64,000 nucleotides of DNA from Streptococcus sp. SN-1 (lineage in GTDB: Bacteria; Bacillota; Bacilli; Lactobacillales; Streptococcaceae): the NCBI RefSeq assembly GCF_041154385.1, contig NZ_AP028929.1:434001-498000 (forward strand). The letters run 5' to 3'. The notes below the pieces were generated by a model. It had not been told where the DNA came from and ran no database searches. It was given only the letters and a program-made list of their open reading frames with translations. The position numbers were made by a program, and so were the translations under genes. Numbering within the stretch: position 1 is the stretch's first letter; each line of letters opens with the position of its first letter. This document shows, piece by piece, positions 19,998 to 29,333 of the stretch.

Positions 19998-20034
19998 AAT
20001 CCCTTGGATGAAAAATCATCCAGGGGATTTTTTG
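19998..20034 (+). terminator. Terminator of the adhesin gene
   Basis: A 13-bp stem pairs AATCCCTTGGATG (19998-20010) with CATCCAGGGGATT (20017-20029) with one G-T wobble. The T run continues to 20033. It separates the adhesin transcript from the glycosyltransferase operon. Confidence 0.88.
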
Positions 20035-20075
20035 CGTTTTAAAAGTTAAGGGAAAGGGAAAAATAGCGTAAAAAA

Positions 20076-20100
20076 TGTTATAATAGTAAGAAAGGAGAAC
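20076..20100 (+). promoter_or_regulatory. Extended -10 promoter and RBS of the glycosyltransferase operon
   Basis: TGTTATAAT at 20076-20084 is a perfect extended -10 element; no good -35 box is visible. A strong AAAGGAG ribosome binding site at 20091-20097 serves the ATG at 20107. Confidence 0.75.
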
Positions 20101-20106
20101 GACTAC

Positions 20107-22191
20107 ATGACTGAAAAAATTACGGTAATAGTACCAGTTTATAATGTTGAAAATTACCTAGAAAAATGTTTGGATAGTTTAATTAATCAAACTTATAAAA
20201 ATCTTGAGATTATTGTAATCAATGATGGTTCTACAGATAATTCGGGTGAAATTTGTCAAGAGTATGCACAGAAAGATAATCGAATTATCTATATTGAAAA
20301 AGAAAATGGTGGTCAAGCGGAAGCAAGAAATATAGGATTGGACCGAATGACAGGATCTTATGTGACCTTTGTTGATTCAGATGACTGGGTTGAGTTAGAT
20401 TATGTAGAAACCCTATATAAAAAAATAACGGAGTATCAGGCTGATATTGCGGTTGGAAATTATTATTCTTTTAATGAAGCTGAGGGAATGTACTACTTTT
20501 ATATATTTGAAGATTCCTATTATGAGAAAGTTTATGACAATGTCTCTGTCTTTGAAAACTTGTATGAGTCTCAGTATATGAAGAGTTTCGCTTTGATATC
20601 TGTTTGGGGAAAACTTTATAAGTCAGACTTGGTTAAACAATTACGTTTTGATATAGGCAAGCTAGGAGAAGATGGTTATCTCAATCAAAAGATTTACTTA
20701 CTTGCTGAGAAGACTATTTATTTGAATAAAGGATTATATGCCTATCGCCAAAGAGAAGGAAGTAGTTCTAGAATTTGGACAGAAAAGTGGATGCATGCCT
20801 TAGTTGATGCTATGTCTGAGCGTATTACACTACTAGCTAATATGGGTTATCCACTTGAGAAGCACTTGGCAGTTTATCGTCAGATGTTGGAGGTCAGTCT
20901 CGCAAACGGTCAAGCTAGCGGCTTATCTGATACAGCAACATATAAAGAGTTTGAAATGAAAAAAACTCTTTTAAATCAGTTATCGATACAAGAGTCAAGC
21001 GAAAAGAAAGCCATTGTTCTTGCAGCAAATTATGCCTATGTCGAGCAGGTCCTGACGACTATTAAGTCTATTTGTTATCATAATCGTTCTATTCGGTTTT
21101 ATCTGATTAATAGTGATTTTCCTAATGAATGGTTGAAACAATTAAATAAACGATTAGAGAAGTTTGATTCAGAAATTATTAATTGCCGGGTCACGTCTGA
21201 GCAAATTTCGCGTTATAAAACGGATATTAGTTACACTGTTTTTCTGCGCTATTTTGTGGCTGATTTTGTGAAAGAAGATAAGGCTCTTTATTTAGACTGC
21301 GATTTAGTAGTAACGAAAAATCTAGATGACTTGTTTGCTACAGATTTACAGGACTATCCTTTGGCTGCTATTCGAGATTTTGGAGGCAGAGCCTATTTTG
21401 GTCGAGAAATCTTTAATGCAGGTGTTCTCTTGATTAATAATGCTCTTTGGAAGCAAGAGCATATAACTCAAAAGTTGATTGACTTAACCAATGAATGGCA
21501 TGATAAGGTGGATCAGGCTGATCAAAGCATTTTGAATATGCTTTTTGAAAACAGATGGTTGGAATTGGACTTTGATAATAATCATATTGTCATTCATGAA
21601 CGTTTCGCAAACTATAATTTTCCATATGGGCAGGAATATCCAGGAATTATCCACTATTTATCAGAGAGAAAGCCTTGGCATACACACGCTGGACAAACCT
21701 ATCGTGATGTTTGGTGGTATTACCATGATATGGAATGGACAGAGTTGGGGAAAAATCATCATTTACATTCTCTTAAAAAATTGCATCTTTATCCTCTAAA
21801 AGTTCCATTTTCTTGTTTGATTTATACAGCTTCAGACCAAATTGAGCAGTTGGAAACACTAATAGTGGCTTTACCAGAAGTGCAATTTAAGATTGCAGCA
21901 AGAGTAATCGTTAGTGAGAATCTTTCTAGGCTTGTTGTGTATCCAAACGTTACTATCTATTCTGGAACAGTGTCTTTAGAGGAATTGGATAGAGAATTGG
22001 TGGAAACTTGTCAGCTTCTTTTAGATATCAACTATGGTGAGAAGGAAGTAGAGATATTAGAACAATTTATTTCCCAAAGTAAACCAATTTTAGCCTTTGA
22101 GAATACTAAATCTTATGAAGCGAACCAAGAGATATATCAGACTGATCAAGTTTCAGAAATGATAGAGAGAATAAGAGAGTTAAATAGATGA
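20107..22191 (+). CDS. Fused GT2-GT8 glycosyltransferase with a GtfB-like C-terminal module
   Basis: A 694-residue protein with three parts. Residues 1 to about 290 are a GT2 domain (VIVPVYNVE near 8-16, NDGSTDNS, metal-binding DSDD at 90-93). About 299-560 are a GT8 domain with a DxD-type LDCD near 396 and a conserved GDQ-like region (DQADQS). About 567-685 match the C-terminal half of GtfB (DQIEQLE, LPEVQFKIAA, LLLDINYGE). It probably adds two successive sugars to the glycan started by GtfA/GtfB, in the cytoplasm. Donor and acceptor cannot be read from the sequence. It is the first gene of the operon, and its stop overlaps the next start (ATGA). Confidence 0.9.
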   Translation: MTEKITVIVPVYNVENYLEKCLDSLINQTYKNLEIIVINDGSTDNSGEICQEYAQKDNRIIYIEKENGGQAEARNIGLDRMTGSYVTFVDSDDWVELDYVETLYKKITEYQADIAVGNYYSFNEAEGMYYFYIFEDSYYEKVYDNVSVFENLYESQYMKSFALISVWGKLYKSDLVKQLRFDIGKLGEDGYLNQKIYLLAEKTIYLNKGLYAYRQREGSSSRIWTEKWMHALVDAMSERITLLANMGYPLEKHLAVYRQMLEVSLANGQASGLSDTATYKEFEMKKTLLNQLSIQESSEKKAIVLAANYAYVEQVLTTIKSICYHNRSIRFYLINSDFPNEWLKQLNKRLEKFDSEIINCRVTSEQISRYKTDISYTVFLRYFVADFVKEDKALYLDCDLVVTKNLDDLFATDLQDYPLAAIRDFGGRAYFGREIFNAGVLLINNALWKQEHITQKLIDLTNEWHDKVDQADQSILNMLFENRWLELDFDNNHIVIHERFANYNFPYGQEYPGIIHYLSERKPWHTHAGQTYRDVWWYYHDMEWTELGKNHHLHSLKKLHLYPLKVPFSCLIYTASDQIEQLETLIVALPEVQFKIAARVIVSENLSRLVVYPNVTIYSGTVSLEELDRELVETCQLLLDINYGEKEVEILEQFISQSKPILAFENTKSYEANQEIYQTDQVSEMIERIRELNR

Positions 22192-23066
22192 GAAAAAACA
22201 TTGTGCGAGGTGATGCACTAATCTTAACTGTAAGTGATCAGATTGAGCAGTTAGATTATCTCCTAGAAAACTTACCAGATATTTGTTTTCATATTGCCGC
22301 TCCTGTACAGTTTTCTGAAAAGATAAGAGTACTGGAGTCTAAATATAATGTCCGTCTCATGACAGTTACAACTGATCAGCAAATTGATTTTCTAGTGAGT
22401 ATGTGCGACATCCTATTAGATATCAATCATTTTCAAGAAGTTGATTCTATTGTTTCTAAATTTGTGCAGGCTGGTAAAATGGTCTTGGCTTTTGACAATA
22501 CAGTCCATGGAAATCAAGGACAGGAAGTTTTTGAAGCAAATAGACCTGATGGATTGGTTAGTAGGATTCGTGATAGTATAAATTCAATCCAAGTGGGAGT
22601 GAATAATCAAGAAAATATCATCCAAGATGGAAATTGGAATGTATTTCAAATTGATAGTAAAGCTAGTCTAATTGTGGGAAGCAATGTCATTTGTAGAAAT
22701 TTTGAGAATTTCCATGTTTCTTCAGGGAAGTTAATACTAAATGATGGTGTCTTCATCAATAATTCTTGTAGTTTTAACTGTATGGAAAGAATCGAAATCG
22801 GAAACGGAACAATGATGGGGGAAGGAGTTCGTTTTTACGACCACGACCATGTTTATACTGCTGAAAAAATTGAAAAATGGCAGTGGACCACAGCGCCAAT
22901 AAGAGTTGGAAGAGATTGCTGGATAGGAAGTAATGTCACGATTTTAAAAGGAGTGACTATTGGGGATGATACCGTTATTGGAGCAGGCTGTCTTATTCGC
23001 AATGATGTTCCAGCAAATAGTGTGGTTTATCAAGATAGAAATCTTATTATAAGAGAGCGTAATTAA
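22188..23066 (+). CDS. GtfB-like module fused to a hexapeptide-repeat sugar O-acetyltransferase
   Basis: A 292-residue protein. Residues about 9-125 are the GtfB-like module (SDQIEQLDYL, LPDICFHIAA, ILLDINHF) without a catalytic glycosyltransferase domain. Residues about 145-285 are a left-handed beta-helix of hexapeptide repeats (INNSCSFN, IGNGTMMGEGV, YDHDHVY, IGSNVTILKGV, IGDDTVIGAG), like maltose/galactoside acetyltransferases. The HDH motif supplies the likely catalytic histidine. It probably O-acetylates a sugar of the adhesin glycan, with the module tethering it to substrate or complex; that tethering role is inference. It overlaps the preceding gene by 4 bp and is therefore translationally coupled. 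Confidence 0.85.
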   Translation: MRKNIVRGDALILTVSDQIEQLDYLLENLPDICFHIAAPVQFSEKIRVLESKYNVRLMTVTTDQQIDFLVSMCDILLDINHFQEVDSIVSKFVQAGKMVLAFDNTVHGNQGQEVFEANRPDGLVSRIRDSINSIQVGVNNQENIIQDGNWNVFQIDSKASLIVGSNVICRNFENFHVSSGKLILNDGVFINNSCSFNCMERIEIGNGTMMGEGVRFYDHDHVYTAEKIEKWQWTTAPIRVGRDCWIGSNVTILKGVTIGDDTVIGAGCLIRNDVPANSVVYQDRNLIIRERN

Positions 23067-23095
23067 GAAAAATAAATATTTAAGGTAATAAATAA

Positions 23096-23977
23096 ATGAG
23101 GAATGAATTAATCAGTATTATCGTACCGATTTACAATGTAGAAAATTATTTACGGCAGTGTTTAGATAGTATTATGAGTCAGACTTATCAAAATTTTGAG
23201 TGTTTACTAATAAATGATGGGTCGCCAGATAATTCTGCTGATATTTGTAGAGAGTATGTCGAGAAGGATTCTCGTTTTCGTTATTTTGAAAAAGAAAATG
23301 GCGGAGTTTCTTCAGCTCGTAATCTAGGTATCGAATGTTCAAAAGGGCAATACATCACCTTTATTGATTCGGATGATTGGGTGGATTCTGATTATTTAGA
23401 AGTCCTTTACAATGCACTTATAGATGAGAATGCAGATATATCAGTTTCTACATATAAGAGATTTGAAATGGGAGACAATTGTTGGTATATACATTCATTT
23501 CAAAGAGGTTACGATAAAAAAGTATTTACAAATAAAAAGTTAATGGATGAGTTATTGTCTTTAGATGGTTTTGATAATTCTTATCGTTTTGTTAGTGGTA
23601 AATTGGTTCATAAAAACATGCTAGAAAATATTGCTTTTAATGTAGCCACTCCATATGGGGAGGATATGGAATTTTGGTTTAAAATATATATGGTATCTGA
23701 TAGAGTTGTTTATGTTAATAAGGAAACATATAATTATCGGACAGATGAGAGAATTTCAAAACATTTTACTTTAGATGCTGTTAGAAGTGATATCCAGCAA
23801 CGCTTGAACTTTATCGCACTCCTTTCATCAAGAGGGAAAGATACACAAGGATATGTAGATGAATGTTTGAAGAAACTTCATGAAAAGAAAAAATGGCTAA
23901 ACAACGTAGAATTAGACTCGACTGAAACCATGAGGTGGATTAATGAAACAATTTTCTTATTGCAAGGTACTAACTAA
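23096..23977 (+). CDS. GT2 family glycosyltransferase
   Basis: A 293-residue single-domain protein. The N-terminal GT-A fold has SIIVPIYNVENY (6-17), NDGSPDNS, KENGGVSSARN and the metal-binding DSDDW, followed by a variable C-terminal acceptor region. It is closely related to the GT2 domains of the larger fusion proteins downstream (29334 and 31199 genes). It starts 30 bp after the acetyltransferase gene with a modest RBS (TAAGG). It is probably a glycan-extending enzyme for the adhesin. Sugar specificity is unknown. Confidence 0.85.
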   Translation: MRNELISIIVPIYNVENYLRQCLDSIMSQTYQNFECLLINDGSPDNSADICREYVEKDSRFRYFEKENGGVSSARNLGIECSKGQYITFIDSDDWVDSDYLEVLYNALIDENADISVSTYKRFEMGDNCWYIHSFQRGYDKKVFTNKKLMDELLSLDGFDNSYRFVSGKLVHKNMLENIAFNVATPYGEDMEFWFKIYMVSDRVVYVNKETYNYRTDERISKHFTLDAVRSDIQQRLNFIALLSSRGKDTQGYVDECLKKLHEKKKWLNNVELDSTETMRWINETIFLLQGTN

Positions 23978-24088
23978 AACATAGACCTGAGACGTTTTCC
24001 TATATGAAGTAATTATGTTAGGATAAACACTTTGGTTTAATAGTCAATCTATATCGACAGTCAATAAATTATCAGAAAGTGAAGAATA

Positions 24089-26326
24089 ATGAAATTACAT
24101 ATTACCAATCTATATGGAATGGCTAGAGAAAGTACAGCAACCATTGCTCAAAATGCTGTTCAAAAAATTTCTACTCAACTAGGATTTAGAGAGTTAGGAA
24201 TTTATTTTTACCATGCATCAGCTGAAACTGTAGAAGAGAGAAGTAGAAGATTAGACGGGATTCTAGCCAGTGTTTCAATGGGAGATGTGGTCATTTTTCA
24301 AACACCTACTTGGAATGGTCTAGAGTTTGAAAGAGAATTTTTAACTAAGTTGAAAATTCTTAATGTAAAAATCATAGTATTTGTCCATGACGTGATTCCC
24401 CTGATGTTTAAAGCAAATGAATTTTTGATGCAGGATTATATCAATCTATACAACATGGCAGATAGTATCATCTTACCATCAGAAGCTATGAAAGAGAAAC
24501 TGCTTCAAAATGGCCTGAATGTTAAAAAAGTCATTTTTCAAAGAATGTGGGATCATCCTCATGATTTGGACTTACATGAACCTATATTTAAAAAAGAAGT
24601 TTATTTTGCAGGAAATTTAAGTCGTTTCCCAGAATTAAAAACTTGGGAGGGGACAGTTCCGCTAACTGTATTTTCAAATGAAGAACAGCTTTCTTTGTCG
24701 CATCAAGTTCATATTGCGGGCTGGAAAACTGATGAGGAAATGCTCTTAGAGTTATCAAAAGGTGGATTTGGGCTGGTTTGGACTACACATCAAAATGAGG
24801 AACAAAATATAGATTATTACAGTATGAATGTTTCTTATAAATTGAGTACTTATTTAGCGGCAGGTATTCCTGTCATTATTCCTGCTACCTTGTCTAACTC
24901 TGACTTTATAGTAGAACAAGGATTGGGATTTGTAGTTGATAACTTAGAGGAAGCCCCCCTTTTGGTAGAACAATTATCAGAGGAAGCCTATCTTCAAATG
25001 TGCAGTAGAGTACGTTATTTTTCCTTTTTACTAAGTCAAGGTTTTTTTGCAAAACAATTTTTATTGCAAGCAGTTTTTGAATTAGGAATTAGCCACAATC
25101 AACAATCACGAGCTATCCAACTATTGACAGTTACAAATAGTCAGGATTTAGAACAAATTGAATATCTAGTAGAACAGCTTCCTGAGTGTGATTTTAACAT
25201 TGCTGCTAGAACTCTTATGGGACCACGATTGACAAACTTGGCTGAGAAAGAAAATGTCTATCTATATCCGGCCTCAGATTCAGAACAGATTGAGAAACTA
25301 TTAGACAAGACTGATCTATATTTGGATATTAACTATGGTGGGGAAGTAGATGGAGTGTTTAATGGTTTATTAGAAAAAAATATTCCTAGCTTTGCCTTTT
25401 ATAAAACACAAAATGGAGAAAAAGGACAGTATCTCTTTTCTATCAAAAATGTTGATGCTATGGTAGCTGCAATTAGGAATTATGCTGAAACAAAACAATT
25501 GCCCAATAAATCATTTGATTTTGAAGTACAGACCATAGATGAAACACTTGATTATATTCTGGAGCATCAATCTTCAATAGCTCGATTTGGTGATGGCGAG
25601 GCTGCAATCATGCTAGGCCAATCTATTAATTACCAGAAATATGACCCTAATCTTGCCGAAGAATTGAAATTTATTTTTAATCAAGAGAGTAATCCTACAT
25701 TAGTTATTGGTTTACAAGAAGGTTTAAAAAACCGTTTCTCTTTTGTTCCAGATGCTCTAGCTTTTTGGAGACAATATTTAGAAGATTATGAGGAATTTTA
25801 TCTAGAGTATTGTAAAAATCCTTGGTACGGCTCAACTTTTATTTCCAGACCTTATATTGATTTTTTAGATAAATCAAAAGCAAAATCTCAATTTGAAAAG
25901 TTGAAAAAACTATGGGAAGGAAGAGATATCCTTATCGTAGAAGGATATACTTCTAGATCTGGGGTAGGAAATGATTTATTTGATGGCGCCAAGAGTATCA
26001 AGCGAATTATTTGCCCATCTCGCCATGCTTATGATAAGAAAAATGAGATAATGGAAGAAATACTGAACCATGCTGATGGACGTTTAGTTTTGTTAATGCT
26101 AGGTCCTACAGCTAAAGTTTTAGCTTATCAACTTGCTACCAAGGGTATGCAGGCCATTGATATTGGACATGTCGATTCTGAGTATGAGTGGATGCAGATG
26201 GGGGCTGAAAATAAGGTTTTATTACACAATAAACATACTGCAGAGTTTAATCTAGATACAGAAATAGAATTAGCAGATGATGAAGCATATTTGAGTCAGA
26301 TTGTTGTTGACTTGAGTACAAAATAG
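24089..26326 (+). CDS. Triple-fusion glycosyltransferase: Gtf3-like, GtfB-like module, DUF1792 (GT-D)
   Basis: A 745-residue protein. Residues 1 to about 335 resemble Gtf3/Nss, the GT-B enzyme that adds the second sugar (glucose in characterised systems): KLHITNLYG, FVHDVIPL, YFAGNLSRFP, SYKLSTYLAAGIPVI. About 345-460 are the GtfB-like module (DLEQIEYL, LPECDFNIAA, LYLDINYGG). About 470-725 are a DUF1792 domain, the GT-D fold known from dGT1, with RFGDGE near 498, FISRPYIDF and GPTAKVLAYQL. Characterised Gtf3 and dGT1 are separate enzymes, so the fusion would chain sugar additions. A 111-bp gap with no clear promoter precedes the gene. The start is supported by AAAGTGAAG upstream. Confidence 0.88.
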   Translation: MKLHITNLYGMARESTATIAQNAVQKISTQLGFRELGIYFYHASAETVEERSRRLDGILASVSMGDVVIFQTPTWNGLEFEREFLTKLKILNVKIIVFVHDVIPLMFKANEFLMQDYINLYNMADSIILPSEAMKEKLLQNGLNVKKVIFQRMWDHPHDLDLHEPIFKKEVYFAGNLSRFPELKTWEGTVPLTVFSNEEQLSLSHQVHIAGWKTDEEMLLELSKGGFGLVWTTHQNEEQNIDYYSMNVSYKLSTYLAAGIPVIIPATLSNSDFIVEQGLGFVVDNLEEAPLLVEQLSEEAYLQMCSRVRYFSFLLSQGFFAKQFLLQAVFELGISHNQQSRAIQLLTVTNSQDLEQIEYLVEQLPECDFNIAARTLMGPRLTNLAEKENVYLYPASDSEQIEKLLDKTDLYLDINYGGEVDGVFNGLLEKNIPSFAFYKTQNGEKGQYLFSIKNVDAMVAAIRNYAETKQLPNKSFDFEVQTIDETLDYILEHQSSIARFGDGEAAIMLGQSINYQKYDPNLAEELKFIFNQESNPTLVIGLQEGLKNRFSFVPDALAFWRQYLEDYEEFYLEYCKNPWYGSTFISRPYIDFLDKSKAKSQFEKLKKLWEGRDILIVEGYTSRSGVGNDLFDGAKSIKRIICPSRHAYDKKNEIMEEILNHADGRLVLLMLGPTAKVLAYQLATKGMQAIDIGHVDSEYEWMQMGAENKVLLHNKHTAEFNLDTEIELADDEAYLSQIVVDLSTK

Positions 26327-26352
26327 TATAAATCATAAATTTCGGAGGAGAA

Positions 26353-28410
26353 ATGACACCAGAAAGAATTGCAATCGTTTTGATTGCTGACCAAGCTTAT
26401 ACAGAACAATTAACTGTGACCATGAAATCTATCATGTATCACAATAAATCAGTTGATTTCTATATCATCAATCAAGGTATTATGCCAGATTGGTTTAGAA
26501 AAATGAGACGTATAGTGAGAAATTTGGGAGGGGAACTTTACAATATTCCCTTTGATATGGGATTGATTTCAAATGAGTGGAGAACGCAAAATCATATTAG
26601 TCCGATTGCCTATGCTAAGTATTTTATTCCTCGTCTTGTTGATAGGGAGAGAGTGCTTTATCTAGATACAGATATTATTGTTAATGGTAGCTTAACCTCT
26701 TTTTTCTTAACAGATTTAAAAGGCTTTCCAGTAGCTGCTGTACGTGATGTGGATGGTAGTTTTAATACTGGTGTTATGCTCATTGATAATCTACAATGGA
26801 AGGAATTGTCAGTTTCAGATAAATGCTTAGAATTATCTGAAGGCGAGAAAAGCGAACATTGGGAATTAGAACATTTTAATGGAGATCAGACAATATTGAA
26901 CTCTGTTTTTCAGGATAATTGGTTGGAGTTGGATAAGCGATTCAATGTTCAGGTTGGTCATGATATCGTAGCATTTTATAGTAACTGGCAAGAGCATTTT
27001 TGTATGAAGGATAGTCCTCTTATTATTCATTACACAACTTATAGAAAACCATGGAATAGTTCAACATCATACAGATATAGAGAAAAATGGTGGGATTTTT
27101 ATAATTTAGAACTTTTCCAAGTTTTAGCTCATCATCTAGGGGAATTTTCTTTACAAAAAGAAAAGCAGGGATTGGATTTCTTTACATTAACAGGAACAGA
27201 ACAATTTGAAGGAATTGAACATTTAGCAAGTAGTTTTCCAGAACATCGCTTTCATATAGCTGCTTATACAGAATTTGGATCGTGGTTAAGTGCTCTGGGC
27301 CAAAGAGATAATATTTATCTACATCCTCAGTGTGTCCCAGCTACTTTTGATCAATTATTAGAAAATATGGATGCTTATCTTAATATCAATCATGGGGATA
27401 TAAATGAGACAATTTTAGAAAGAATGAGTGAGATGAATAAGCCTATTTTTTCATTTTATGCTACTCATAAAGGGAATGTACCTCAATATCTTTTTCTAAG
27501 ACAGGAGTTAGAAAAAATGGAGGATGCGATCCGTTTATTCTCTGAAATTGGAGCCGATAAATTTCATCAAACATTTAAACAAGAAGAATTATTTGATATT
27601 TCAGTTATGTCTATAGATGAAACCTTGGATCAACTATTGGAAACGGAACAATCTCTTATTCGTTTTGGAGATGGAGAGATTCATATTATGAATGGTTATG
27701 ATATAGGATTCCAAGAGTATAATGAAGAGTTATCTAATAGTATGAAGGACATTTTATTGAATGCAAGTAATGAAGATATATTAATTTGTATGCCAGAAGT
27801 TTTTGAAGCTTTTACAGGAAATTTTCCTCAAGATCATAACTCTGAGGTATTCTGGAAGAGGGAATTAGATGCTTTTGCACCATTTTTTAGAGTATATTGC
27901 CAATCAAAAAAGTATGGTTCGGCTTTTATATCAAGGCCTTATATTTACAACAAAGATAGGAGTCGTGCTTTTGAACAATTTGAGAAAATGAAACAGTTAT
28001 TTGAAGGCAAAGACTTACTAATTGTAGAAGGAGCGACTTCACGGTCAGGTGTTGGAAATGATTTGTTTGATAAATCAAATTCAATTAAGCGTATTATTTG
28101 CCCCTCTCATAATGCTTTTTCGAAAATTCAGGAGATACGAGAAAAGATTTTAGAGCATGTAGAGGAACGTTTGATTTTATTAATGTTAGGCCCAACAGCT
28201 AAGGTCTTAGCTTATCAATTATCTCAATTAGGACATCGTGCTTTAGACCTTGGGCATATTGATTCGGAGTATGAATGGATGAAGATGGGAGCAGAAACTA
28301 GGGTGCAGTTACAACATAAGCATACTGCAGAATATTATTCTGATCAAGAAATTGAACTGATTGAAGATGAAGATTACAATCAGCAAGTTGTTGAAGATTT
28401 ATCTAAATAG
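26353..28410 (+). CDS. Fused GT8 glycosyltransferase, GtfB-like module and DUF1792 (GT-D)
   Basis: A 685-residue protein. Residues 1 to about 265 are GT8, with DxD in LDTDIIVNG near 104, FNTGVMLI, NGDQTILN and IHYTTYRKPW. About 275-400 are a diverged GtfB-like module (EQFEGIEHL, FHIAAYTEF, YLNINHGD). About 415-665 are DUF1792, with RFGDGEIHIM near 437 and VGNDLFDKSNS. The last two parts align along their length with those of the preceding gene. The two genes thus share a module-GT-D cassette behind different N-terminal enzymes. A GGAGGAG RBS lies 6 bp before the ATG. Confidence 0.88.
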   Translation: MTPERIAIVLIADQAYTEQLTVTMKSIMYHNKSVDFYIINQGIMPDWFRKMRRIVRNLGGELYNIPFDMGLISNEWRTQNHISPIAYAKYFIPRLVDRERVLYLDTDIIVNGSLTSFFLTDLKGFPVAAVRDVDGSFNTGVMLIDNLQWKELSVSDKCLELSEGEKSEHWELEHFNGDQTILNSVFQDNWLELDKRFNVQVGHDIVAFYSNWQEHFCMKDSPLIIHYTTYRKPWNSSTSYRYREKWWDFYNLELFQVLAHHLGEFSLQKEKQGLDFFTLTGTEQFEGIEHLASSFPEHRFHIAAYTEFGSWLSALGQRDNIYLHPQCVPATFDQLLENMDAYLNINHGDINETILERMSEMNKPIFSFYATHKGNVPQYLFLRQELEKMEDAIRLFSEIGADKFHQTFKQEELFDISVMSIDETLDQLLETEQSLIRFGDGEIHIMNGYDIGFQEYNEELSNSMKDILLNASNEDILICMPEVFEAFTGNFPQDHNSEVFWKRELDAFAPFFRVYCQSKKYGSAFISRPYIYNKDRSRAFEQFEKMKQLFEGKDLLIVEGATSRSGVGNDLFDKSNSIKRIICPSHNAFSKIQEIREKILEHVEERLILLMLGPTAKVLAYQLSQLGHRALDLGHIDSEYEWMKMGAETRVQLQHKHTAEYYSDQEIELIEDEDYNQQVVEDLSK

Positions 28411-28424
28411 TGAGGAAGGTATAT

Positions 28425-29330
28425 ATGAATTTTCCATTAATATCAATTATTATCCCTGTCTATAATGTTGAAGAATACATAGCACATTGTATTCATAATA
28501 TTTTATCGCAAACCTATAGTAATTTGGAAATTATTATTGTAAATGATGGTAGTTTAGACGATAGTATAAGAATTGCAAAAGAATTGACCAAAGACGATTC
28601 ACGTTTTATCTATATTGATAAGGAAAACGGTGGACAGTCGGATGCACGAAATGCAGGATTAGATATTGCCACAGGTGATTATATATTTTTCTGTGATCCG
28701 GATGACTTTATGTTTGAAAAAAGTATTGAAAACTTATACTATGCTAGTGTTTTGACAAATGCTGATATTGTTGTAGGGTCATTTTGCCGATTTGATGAAG
28801 GGATGTTTTATTTTTATCCATTCCCAAAAGAAGAACTATTGCATCCAGTGAGCTCTAAGGAAGCCATTATGGGAATGGATGATGAGGAAGATTATACTCT
28901 TCTTCGTTATTCGGCTGTATGGGGTAAGTTATTTAAAAAGAATTTGTTTGAGACAATCCGTTTTCCTAAAGGAAAATATGCAGAAGATCAATTTATCATG
29001 TGGAAATTATATCTTGCAAGTAAAGTGATTGTTCGTTATCAGTCAGATGTCTATGCCTATAGGATGAATTACAAGGGATTGACGCAAAATTATAGTCTAT
29101 CTCACTTGGATTTTATTGAGGCGATTGAGGAGCGTATTCATACCTTAATGGAGATGCCAGAATTAGATTATCCTATGGAATTAGCACTTAATCAGTATAA
29201 ATTTGCTTTGAAGAGAAATCTTTCTATGTTGGAAGGGAAAGGTTTTATTAAAGAAGAAGCGGAATTACGAGAAAAAGTGGAATATGCTGATAAAGGGGAG
29301 TATCTATTTTTAAAAAATATTAGAGAGTAA
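28425..29330 (+). CDS. GT2 family glycosyltransferase
   Basis: A 301-residue single GT2 domain (ISIIIPVYNVEEY, NDGSLDDS, KENGGQSDARN, and CDPDD in place of DSDD as the metal-binding motif). The frame extends upstream to a GTG at 28410, but the ATG at 28425 is the better start: GAGGAAGG (28412-28419) is correctly spaced and the product begins directly at the conserved MNFPLISIIIP. The second half (GKYAEDQFIMWKLYL, SHLDFIEAIEERI) is closely related to the first domains of the next two genes. Probable role: adhesin glycan extension. Confidence 0.83.
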   Translation: MNFPLISIIIPVYNVEEYIAHCIHNILSQTYSNLEIIIVNDGSLDDSIRIAKELTKDDSRFIYIDKENGGQSDARNAGLDIATGDYIFFCDPDDFMFEKSIENLYYASVLTNADIVVGSFCRFDEGMFYFYPFPKEELLHPVSSKEAIMGMDDEEDYTLLRYSAVWGKLFKKNLFETIRFPKGKYAEDQFIMWKLYLASKVIVRYQSDVYAYRMNYKGLTQNYSLSHLDFIEAIEERIHTLMEMPELDYPMELALNQYKFALKRNLSMLEGKGFIKEEAELREKVEYADKGEYLFLKNIRE

Positions 29331-29333
29331 GAT

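Noticed and set aside
23978..24088. A separate promoter in the 111-bp gap between two glycosyltransferase genes
   Set aside because: Neither a TATAAT-like box at proper spacing nor a terminator hairpin is visible; read-through from 20076 is simpler.
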